Shown one piece after another: positions 12,179 through 18,375 of a DNA stretch of 18,375 bases. Source of the stretch: JBDLID01 sp039715055. Lineage in GTDB: Bacteria; Desulfobacterota; Desulfobulbia; Desulfobulbales; Desulfocapsaceae. Location: positions 1-18,375 of the forward strand of contig JBDLID010000058.1 in assembly GCA_039715055.1 (NCBI GenBank), in the 5' to 3' direction. The first letter of the stretch is position 1. Each line of letters begins with the position of its first letter. A program made the position numbers and the translations under genes. The notes beneath the pieces were generated by a model. The model ran no database searches and had not been told where the DNA came from. It saw only the letters and a list, made by a program, of their open reading frames with translations.

Positions 12179-14286
12179 AACTCAACCCTCCTCTTTGGAT
12201 TTCGAGCGCTTCGGCGCACAGTGACAAAGGCCTCGCAGAGGTTAATGGCACCTCCAGCCTTGTCCCAGTTTTCGAGCATGCCGACCATCAGCTTCTGGTC
12301 ACTGAGTCCCGCATGGTAGGCTCGGGACTGTGTCGGCACCTGGCGGCCGAAGCCGTGCACGGTGTAGACACACTCCGGATGGAGAAAGTCGGTCACATGG
12401 GCACGAATCCGTTGTTTGAAGCCATCTGAGGCAATGACATCCACCACGTCCCCATCGGCCACGTTCAGCTTGGCAGCTGCCCGGGTGTTAATCCAGAGAG
12501 AGTTTTTCGGCATCAGTTCGTAGAGCAGGATATTATTGATGGTATGGCCGTGGGTGTGGACCGCTGAGCGACCATAGACCAGCCGAAACTGCCCTTTGGG
12601 CGGTTTGTCGGGACTCTGGTACTGCATTAACGACTCCAGCCCGGCGTCAGTGAGTTTTTTACTGATAATTTCAATCTTGCCGGACGGAGTCTTGAACTGG
12701 CCTTCAAGATTGTCACGGTCATACATGATCACCTTGTCGGTAAGGGGAATAAATCCCTTCTTTTCAAAGTCCTTCATGGTATGCCCGGTGGGCTCAAGCT
12801 GCCAGTCCCAGAGATCTTCAATGGAATCATAGGGGAAAACCGGATCCAGTTCAAGGCGTGTGGCCAGTTGTTTGAAGATTTCATAGCCCGGTTTGGTGTC
12901 AAACTCGGGTTCAATGGCCTTGCGCCGTACGGCGAGTCTTGGCTTGGGGCCTTTCTGGACACAGATTGGGGTATCCCGTTCCAGGTAGGTGGATTCGGGC
13001 AGGATAACATCGCTGTACCAGCCGAATTCACTGTAGTGGGTGTCGATGGAGACCAGCAGGTCACAGTTGTCAAAGGCCCGCTTCTGGGCCTCCGGATCCG
13101 GCATGGCGGTGAACGGGTCATGGCGCATGGCGATCCAGGCCTTGACCGGGTAAGGGTCGCCGCTGTGCATGGTTGGGAAGAAGAGGTGGGCGAGGCCCGG
13201 CCCCTTGTCAAAGTGGTTGTACTTCCAGCCCACTCCGTCTGCCCGTTTGATGTCCGGCTTGGGACAGTCCAGGTTACGGATACCCTTGACACCGCAGTCA
13301 GCCGGTCCTTTGGGGATAATCAGGCCACCCTTGATCTCGATATTGCCCATGAGCACATTGAGGAGATGCAGTGCCCGGCTGGCATAAAACGAGTCCTTGT
13401 ACCTGGACAGGTTCCAGCCCGGATGAAAGATCACCTGGGGCATGTCTTCGGCAATCTCATCAATAAAACTCTTGATTGCCTTTTCCTTGACACCGCATTC
13501 TTTTGCAGCCCAGGCCGGGGTATACTGTTCGATAAAATAGCAGAGTTCATCAAATCCGGAGACATACTTGTCGATGAAGGCCTGGTCGTAGAGATCCCGT
13601 TTGATGATTTCATGGATGAATCCCAGGAGCAGGGCATAGTCGGTACCGGGTCTCACCTGGAAGAAACGGGTGGCTTTGATACCTGTCATGGTCTGGCGGA
13701 CATCCACATAGGTGAGGCGGCCGCCGGCTTCGAGCATATCCATGGTCTGGAGGTTTTCGGCGATCCGCAGCGAGGCGAACATATTTCGGCCGAACATCAC
13801 CAGGTGTTTGGAATTTTTGATGTCGTAGACAAAACCCTTACGGCCCACACCATTGATGGAAAGTGAGGCGTGGTGAGTATTGCGGCCGCAGGTGTTGTCG
13901 TGGTTGGTGTAGTTGGGTGAGCCGAACGAGTGGCAGAAGGTCTTGTACATGGCCTGCCAGGGGCCGCCCCGCGAGGAGACCACCAGTGATTCAGGGCCGT
14001 ACTCTTTTTTGATGGCCTTGAGCTTGTCGGCAATATAGTCGTAGGCGGTGGGCCAGCTGACTTTACGCCAGCGGCCGGCACCGCGGCCGCCTTCACGGAT
14101 GAGCGGCTGCTGGGGACGTTCATCGTCTTTAACCAGCGCCGGTCCGGCGGAGCCCTTTGCACACAGCGCTCCGTCGAGTATATGCGGATTGCCCTCGATC
14201 CATGTCACCTCGTTATTCTCGGTTTCGACACGAATGGGGCAGCGTACAGTGCACATTCCGCACATGGAGTACACGGATTGTTTCAT
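12175..14286 (-). CDS. Cytoplasmic molybdopterin oxidoreductase, thiosulfate/polysulfide reductase-like
   Basis: 703-residue catalytic subunit of the DMSO reductase superfamily. The N-terminal [4Fe-4S] site is CGMCTVRC plus a distant Cys (C9, C12, C16, C42). C133 in HDNTCGRNTHHAS is at the position of the Mo/W ligand, as in the PhsA/PsrA and periplasmic nitrate reductase groups. The segments GRNMFASLRIAENLQTMDML and YSEFGWYSDVILPESTYLE bind the two guanine cofactors, and the C-terminal domain has HTHGHTINNILLYELMPKN followed by WINTRAAAKLNVADGDVVDV, typical of the PhsA/PsrA branch. The protein begins directly with the cluster and has no Tat signal, so it should be cytoplasmic. AAGGAGG lies just before the ATG. 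The exact substrate is not determinable. Confidence 0.93.
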   Translation of the reverse strand: MKQSVYSMCGMCTVRCPIRVETENNEVTWIEGNPHILDGALCAKGSAGPALVKDDERPQQPLIREGGRGAGRWRKVSWPTAYDYIADKLKAIKKEYGPESLVVSSRGGPWQAMYKTFCHSFGSPNYTNHDNTCGRNTHHASLSINGVGRKGFVYDIKNSKHLVMFGRNMFASLRIAENLQTMDMLEAGGRLTYVDVRQTMTGIKATRFFQVRPGTDYALLLGFIHEIIKRDLYDQAFIDKYVSGFDELCYFIEQYTPAWAAKECGVKEKAIKSFIDEIAEDMPQVIFHPGWNLSRYKDSFYASRALHLLNVLMGNIEIKGGLIIPKGPADCGVKGIRNLDCPKPDIKRADGVGWKYNHFDKGPGLAHLFFPTMHSGDPYPVKAWIAMRHDPFTAMPDPEAQKRAFDNCDLLVSIDTHYSEFGWYSDVILPESTYLERDTPICVQKGPKPRLAVRRKAIEPEFDTKPGYEIFKQLATRLELDPVFPYDSIEDLWDWQLEPTGHTMKDFEKKGFIPLTDKVIMYDRDNLEGQFKTPSGKIEIISKKLTDAGLESLMQYQSPDKPPKGQFRLVYGRSAVHTHGHTINNILLYELMPKNSLWINTRAAAKLNVADGDVVDVIASDGFKQRIRAHVTDFLHPECVYTVHGFGRQVPTQSRAYHAGLSDQKLMVGMLENWDKAGGAINLCEAFVTVRRSARNPKRRVEL

Positions 14287-14298
14287 TTTTTCCTCCTT

Positions 14299-14349
14299 AA
14301 AAAAGTCTGCTGACAGCGGCTCGGTTCTACCGGGCCGCTGTCAGTGCAG
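14299..14349 (-). terminator. Hairpin plus T6 between transporter and molybdoenzyme genes (attenuator-like)
   Basis: Read leftward, C-TGACAGCGGC-CCGG (14344-14330) pairs with CCGA-GCCGCTGTCA-G (14324-14310) over 15 bp with a wobble, loop TAGAA. A further CTG/CAG pair lies past a 2-base bulge. After two bases (AC) comes T6 (14304-14299), which runs straight into the AAGGAGG ribosome site of the next gene. It has the form of an intrinsic terminator but lies inside an apparent operon. Confidence 0.7.
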
Positions 14350-14405
14350 CACTATAGGGTTGGTGGAGAGGGTATTGATTCCTCCCCACCGGGCACAGTT
14401 GACAT

Positions 14406-16097
14406 CTAGCGCATGAACCAGAGCAGGCCTGTGTACTTCAGGCAGGTCAGGATCAGGGCACCGGCCAAAAGACGCTTGAGGAAGATCTCCGGAAGCTTCT
14501 TCTGGATCTTCGGTCCAACCATACCGCCGCACATGGCGCCGGCAGCAATACAGACCGCCATGATCCAGTCGGGCTGATAGCCCATCATGACATACTTGGA
14601 GATGGCGCCTGCCGAGGTGGCAAAGGTACCGGCGAGGGCGATGGGCACTGCCAGGTACATGGGATAGCCGACCAGGGTGGTCATAAAGGGCATGAACATG
14701 AAGCCGCCGCCAACACCGAAGGAGGAGGCGACAACGCCCATGGCAATACCGCCGACCAGCATCAGGATCGGCTTGGCAACAAAGGTCTCACCCCAGAAAC
14801 GCATCTCAAAGGAAACCGGGTTGAACTTATCGAATTCGATGGAGCCCATCTCAAGGGCCTTGCCGGATTCTTTGGCCTCTTTGACCGCGGCGTTGAATTT
14901 CTGGACAATGGCCTTCATGGCCTTTTTCTTCTCAATGGATCCGGGCAGGGACTCGATAAACAGTTTGACACCGATGACAAAACAGATGATGCCCAGGTAG
15001 AATTTAAAGGCGGCCAGGTTGAGGTACTTGGCTGACAGCGGGGGGCCAATGAAGAAGGCACCGCAGACGATACCGATGGCAAAGGGGATGGCTACCGGAT
15101 AGGCAAAGCGCTTCTCCTTGAAGTAGTTCATCAGGCCGGTGATCGGTGAACACAGGGTCAGGAACAGGTTGGTGGGCTTAATGGTGTTACCGGCGTTGAT
15201 GCCGACGGGGCCCTTGGTTCCGATTACAGTGATCTGAAATGCGGCGGTGAACAGTCCGCCCGCTGCGCCCATGATGACGAACAGCACGCCGATGACGAAG
15301 GCGCCGCCGAAGACAACCAGGGGATTCATATAGACGTTACCGGTCTTGAAGAAGAATCCGCGCTTTTCAATGGCAAAGGTATCGACCTTCTGGCCATTGA
15401 CATAGGCGGCCATGACGGTGCCGGGGGCCAGGTTTTTATAAGGAGACATGGTGGCGGTGAATTTGCCGCTGGCCTTGTCGAGCTGAACGGTGACACCTTC
15501 ATTCCACTGCTTGGCATCCTTGCCGTGATCAGACATGATCATCCGGGCGTTGCCGCCGGTGTTGGGGCGTTCCTTGACCACGGTGTTGAGACCGAATTTT
15601 TTTTCGTGGGTATAGGTCAGCATCTTCCATTGCGCCTCACTGTTGACAGTGCCGAGCATACCCTGGACGCCTGGGTCGATATCACCCCATTTCTTGATCT
15701 TGTTGACCTCGACATTGTACTTGAACGGCGGGAAGGCAAAGATTCCCTTGGTCTGTCCCTTGGGGGAGACCTTTGGGGTTGCCAGCTTGTCCGGAGCACT
15801 GGTCAGGACGTAGTAGGTGGGCGGGATGGCGGTGTCACCAAAGGCGTTCTTGCCCTTTTTACCCTTGGCAAGACGCTTTTTCTCTTTGGGGCCGAGGGCA
15901 TCTTTGGCCGAGAACATCTTGTCGGTGGAGATGACGACAAAGAGATCCTCTCCGGCTCCGATGGATCCCTCAACAGTGATCGGGGCACCGGCCTTGACCG
16001 ATTTGGCACTCAGCTTGGCATCTGCTGCAAAACCAGTTGTACTGATCAGCATGATGCTTGCCAGGGTGACGGCAAGTAGAATTGAAATACGTTTCAT
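14406..16097 (-). CDS. TauE/SafE-family transporter with large N-terminal secreted domain
   Basis: 563 residues. A Sec signal peptide (about 1-24, ending TGFAADAK) leads into a polar domain of about 230 residues with beta-rich character (KAGAPITVEGSIGAGEDLFV). About eight membrane helices then follow in two related halves: one at about 257-390 (FVIMGAAGGLFTAAFQITVI) and one at about 445-562 (ASSFGVGGGFMFMPFMTTLV). A charged loop at about 390-435 separates them. The GxGGGF...P pattern is the TauE/SafE (PF01925) hallmark; characterised relatives move sulfite, sulfoacetate or similar anions. GGAGGAG precedes the ATG by 5 bases. The next gene encodes a sulfur-type molybdoenzyme, and a kinase/receiver pair lies upstream. 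Direction and substrate are not known. Confidence 0.9.
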   Translation of the reverse strand: MKRISILLAVTLASIMLISTTGFAADAKLSAKSVKAGAPITVEGSIGAGEDLFVVISTDKMFSAKDALGPKEKKRLAKGKKGKNAFGDTAIPPTYYVLTSAPDKLATPKVSPKGQTKGIFAFPPFKYNVEVNKIKKWGDIDPGVQGMLGTVNSEAQWKMLTYTHEKKFGLNTVVKERPNTGGNARMIMSDHGKDAKQWNEGVTVQLDKASGKFTATMSPYKNLAPGTVMAAYVNGQKVDTFAIEKRGFFFKTGNVYMNPLVVFGGAFVIGVLFVIMGAAGGLFTAAFQITVIGTKGPVGINAGNTIKPTNLFLTLCSPITGLMNYFKEKRFAYPVAIPFAIGIVCGAFFIGPPLSAKYLNLAAFKFYLGIICFVIGVKLFIESLPGSIEKKKAMKAIVQKFNAAVKEAKESGKALEMGSIEFDKFNPVSFEMRFWGETFVAKPILMLVGGIAMGVVASSFGVGGGFMFMPFMTTLVGYPMYLAVPIALAGTFATSAGAISKYVMMGYQPDWIMAVCIAAGAMCGGMVGPKIQKKLPEIFLKRLLAGALILTCLKYTGLLWFMR

Positions 16098-16176
16098 GTG
16101 GCTCCTCCCATGGTAGTTTTAAAAATCGCTGCCATCTTTGTTTCGTCGCAGCGTTTTGTAAGGGGTAAACATGGTC

Positions 16177-16196
16177 TAACTCAATGAGTTATTATA
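16177..16196 (-). promoter_or_regulatory. Candidate transporter promoter -10 with 15-bp dyad at the start site
   Basis: Read leftward, TATAAT (16196-16191) is followed at once by TAACTCA-T-TGAGTTA, a perfect odd palindrome (16191-16177) that covers the expected start point. No good -35 (best CAAGGA) is present, as often seen at activator-dependent promoters. This is a plausible operator or activator site for the transporter-molybdoenzyme unit. Confidence 0.4.
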
Positions 16197-16257
16197 TTTT
16201 CCTGTGCGGCACCTCCTTGCCTGTAAGGACGATTGAAAAAGAAATGGTTTTTTGGGT

Positions 16258-17907
16258 CTACGTCATGTCAATAATACTGGTTCCACCGACATAGCTTCTT
16301 GATTCAAAGCCTGTCATGGCGGTCATTTTTCCGGTTAGTTTGCTGATATTTTTGAGGTTTTTGATGATAATATCGAGGTCGTCCCGTGTTTCGGGGTCAC
16401 GGCTGTCATCGCAGAGAAGCTGGGCTGTTCCCAGGGCGGCAAAAAGCGGTGTGTTGATTTCATGGGCCACGGTGCCGGCCATCTCAATAACGCCCTCAAG
16501 CTTCACCCTCATCATCTGTTCTTCCTCAAACTCTCGCTGCATGGTGATGTCACGGGTGATCTCAATGACATATTCCACAGTCCCGTCCGCTCCGACCATG
16601 GGGGAAAAGGTCTGCTCAAACCATTGGCAACACTCTTCGTCTCCCAGTTGATGGACAACGGTCAGCGGCAGACCGTTGTCCATAACCTCTTCCAGGGGGC
16701 TGGAGATATCGGTCGCTTGCTCAGCCCATTTCCTTGCCTGGTATTTTCTGCCCAGTATCTCCTCTTCCCTCTGACCGGTTGCCCTTAAAAATGTCTGGTT
16801 GACAAGGATCACCAGGCGGCTGCGGTCGATGACCAGGAGCTGGGCCCGTAAACAGTCAAGGATATCTGCCAGGAAGCGTTCATTTTCTTCAATCTGTCCG
16901 AAGAGCTGGTTGATTTTTCGATAGGTCGCACCATTCTGGATGGCGGTTCCACATGCCTCGGCAGCGGTCACTGCAAAGTTGAATTCGCTTGAGGTGAAGC
17001 AGTGCTGTTCTTCAGAAAAGATGCGCAGGACGCCGATGACTTCGCTGTCTACCTTGAGGGGGACAGCCAGCATCGAGCAGATTCCCTCATCGACCAGTTC
17101 GTTGCGAAAGTGGACCCGTGGATCGTTTTTGATATCGTATACGGCATACGGTTCGTCAGGGAGCAGCAGACCACATTCGTGATCCTTGACTACGCCGTAA
17201 CGTTTTCTGAACTCTTCGGATAGTCCGTGGGCGGCAACCAGTTCCAGCTGGTTGTTCTCCGGTTGAATGAGGCGAATGGTACAACCCTTGTGGCAGAGAG
17301 TGACAGGCAGTCGCTCAACGATGGTGGTCAGAATTTTATCAAGATCAAGGGTGGAGTTGACCAGCCTGGAAAGTTCCTGGATTTCTTTCATGAAATCAAT
17401 CTGGTTTTCCATTTCGTTGATCATCCGGGTGTTGGAAATGGCAATACCGGCCTGCTCGGCTAGCGTCATGGACAGGGCAATTTCGTCGTCGGTAAAGGTG
17501 TGATCAGATTTTGTCAACAGCCGCATAATGCCGATAATGGAGCCCTGAAACAGGATGGGCAGTGAAAGAATTGACTGGATTCCTTCCTGCCTGGCCCCTT
17601 CCGACTCCGGGAGGAGTTCATTTTCGCTGACAGAGCTGGCAACCGGATGGCCGGCTTTAATCATCCCCATGGTTTCGCTGGTATCGATTTCAGGGCGAGA
17701 CAGGTATTCCAGCGACAGACCATGGGAGGCTCCGAGAACAAACGAATTCGTGGAGCTGTCGAGCAGGCGGATGGTGACCGCATCCACATCGAGCAGTTCC
17801 GGGAGCGTTGCGGCGATGTCTTCCATGACCTGCTGGTGGTTGAGATCCATGGCGATGAGCCGGGTCACTCGCTGGAAGACCTGTATGAGTTCACTTCGTC
17901 CGCTCAC
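16258..17907 (-). CDS. GAF-GAF-PAS-HisKA sensor protein lacking the ATPase domain
   Basis: 549 residues, no membrane helices, so cytoplasmic. GAF domain 1 spans about 5-160, GAF 2 about 180-325, PAS about 340-455 (VILVNQTFLRATGQREEEIL; SPMVGADGTVEYVIEITRDI), then a HisKA dimerisation domain with the phospho-acceptor H482 in AGTVAHEINTPLFAALGTAQ. The protein ends at about 60 residues after that His with FESRSYVGGTSIIDMT and a TAG stop; there are no N, G1, F or G2 boxes, so it cannot bind ATP in the standard way. GAF domains often bind small molecules, haem or iron-sulfur centres. It starts 6 bases after the receiver gene. Likely partner or target: the receiver and the downstream transporter unit. 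Confidence 0.92.
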   Translation of the reverse strand: MSGRSELIQVFQRVTRLIAMDLNHQQVMEDIAATLPELLDVDAVTIRLLDSSTNSFVLGASHGLSLEYLSRPEIDTSETMGMIKAGHPVASSVSENELLPESEGARQEGIQSILSLPILFQGSIIGIMRLLTKSDHTFTDDEIALSMTLAEQAGIAISNTRMINEMENQIDFMKEIQELSRLVNSTLDLDKILTTIVERLPVTLCHKGCTIRLIQPENNQLELVAAHGLSEEFRKRYGVVKDHECGLLLPDEPYAVYDIKNDPRVHFRNELVDEGICSMLAVPLKVDSEVIGVLRIFSEEQHCFTSSEFNFAVTAAEACGTAIQNGATYRKINQLFGQIEENERFLADILDCLRAQLLVIDRSRLVILVNQTFLRATGQREEEILGRKYQARKWAEQATDISSPLEEVMDNGLPLTVVHQLGDEECCQWFEQTFSPMVGADGTVEYVIEITRDITMQREFEEEQMMRVKLEGVIEMAGTVAHEINTPLFAALGTAQLLCDDSRDPETRDDLDIIIKNLKNISKLTGKMTAMTGFESRSYVGGTSIIDMT

Positions 17908-17913
17908 AGGTGA

Positions 17914-18273
17914 TTATCCTTTCAGTACCTTTTCCACTTTGTCTTCCAGTTCGTCCCGATCAATAGGTTTGACACAATACTCGTCGGCTCCGAGACTGAT
18001 GGCTTCCCTTGCCGTTTCCACTGTCGGATAACCGGTGAGCATGATGGCGTGCATCCGGGGTTGAATCTCCTTGAGAATTCCAAGGACCTCGACTCCGCTC
18101 ATTTTTTTAAGCTTGATGTCAAGTACGGCCAGGTCGATATGGTGCTGTCTGGCATGATCAATGGCGTCGTCTTCCTCGGTAAAAGTATGGACCGTATGAC
18201 CCTTCTTCGAGAGGATCTTACCAATGAGTACCGTGGCATCCTGGACATCATCCAACGCGATTATTTCCGCCAT
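17914..18273 (-). CDS. Stand-alone response-regulator receiver (CheY-like)
   Basis: 119 residues, receiver domain only. The acidic pocket is D8/D9 (ALDDVQ), the phospho-acceptor is D52 (LAVLDIKLKKMSG), the switch Thr is T80 (IMLTGYPT) and the conserved Lys is K102 (CVKPID). There is no output domain, so it must act by protein contact or as a phosphorelay intermediate. AGGAGG precedes the ATG by 6 bases. It heads a leftward pair with the GAF-GAF-PAS-HisKA gene. The 102 bases upstream, to the window edge, show no clear promoter. Confidence 0.95.
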   Translation of the reverse strand: MAEIIALDDVQDATVLIGKILSKKGHTVHTFTEEDDAIDHARQHHIDLAVLDIKLKKMSGVEVLGILKEIQPRMHAIMLTGYPTVETAREAISLGADEYCVKPIDRDELEDKVEKVLKG

Positions 18274-18375
18274 ATCAAACCTCCTGAATTTTGAAATCCC
18301 TGTCCTTAACTATTTTGAAAATCACGAAATATTGTTTCGCCGATGGTGCCGGTCGAAGGGTTAGCTGTTCTGATT

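Noticed and set aside
12781..13866. Long 361-codon frame opposite the molybdoenzyme
   Set aside because: It lies wholly inside a secure gene on the other strand, has no ribosome site, and arises from high-GC codon bias.
16200..16225. Sigma-54-like promoter GGCAC...TTGC on the + strand
   Set aside because: GG to GC spacing is 9, not 10, and it would read into the antisense of the kinase gene.
1..18375. CRISPR arrays, insertion sequences, rRNA, prophage genes
   Set aside because: No regularly spaced repeats, transposase or integrase motifs, or rRNA sequence were seen on either strand.

Overview
The window reads as chromosomal DNA of a Gram-negative anaerobe, most likely a member of the Desulfobacterota (Desulfobulbales-like). 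This rests on three things: a thiosulfate/polysulfide-reductase-type molybdoenzyme next to a TauE/SafE-family anion transporter; a histidine kinase that ends after its HisKA domain with a tail of a kind I associate with delta-proteobacterial kinases; and housekeeping genes (tpiA, secG, yajC, tgt, glk) of ordinary proteobacterial type. The lineage call is inference.

Layout. Bases 1-1431 (+ strand) hold tpiA, secG and a tRNA-Leu(GAG), closed by a clear intrinsic terminator. Bases 1432-3130 are loosely packed: a perfect 16-bp hairpin, a small regulator-like gene with an AbrB-type C-terminus behind a dyad-rich promoter, a small Cys-rich protein, possible tiny ORFs, and copies of a TGAACAGTTAC repeat also found as an inverted pair in front of tpiA. 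Bases 3042-4735 (- strand) hold tgt and yajC with a perfect 19-bp bidirectional terminator; secD/secF do not follow. A secreted TPR protein (+) overlaps tail-to-tail with a sugar-kinase-like phosphotransferase. Bases 5440-10154 (- strand) form a run glk, flavin disulfide reductase, membrane acyltransferase, phosphotransferase.

The right half (10430-18273, all - strand) is the distinctive part. In transcription order it encodes a CheY-like receiver, a GAF-GAF-PAS-HisKA protein with no ATPase domain, a TauE/SafE transporter carrying a secreted domain of about 230 residues, a 703-residue molybdopterin oxidoreductase with no Tat signal, a four-cluster ferredoxin-like subunit overlapping it by ATGA, a three-helix membrane protein, and a zinc-finger/HU-like fusion with a shortened DNA arm. 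A reasonable model is a signal-controlled module that moves a sulfur oxyanion (or similar anion) across the membrane and reduces or oxidises it in the cytoplasm. The substrate cannot be told from sequence. A hairpin plus T6 tract between transporter and enzyme looks like an attenuator, and a 15-bp dyad sits at the likely transporter start site.

The most surprising small item is in the glk/HU gap: a 45-codon + strand reading frame (10287-10424) that looks coding on both sides of one in-frame TGA. A small hairpin with a GGU-containing loop lies about 20 nt after that TGA. It is a candidate small selenoprotein, or else a nonsense-broken gene.
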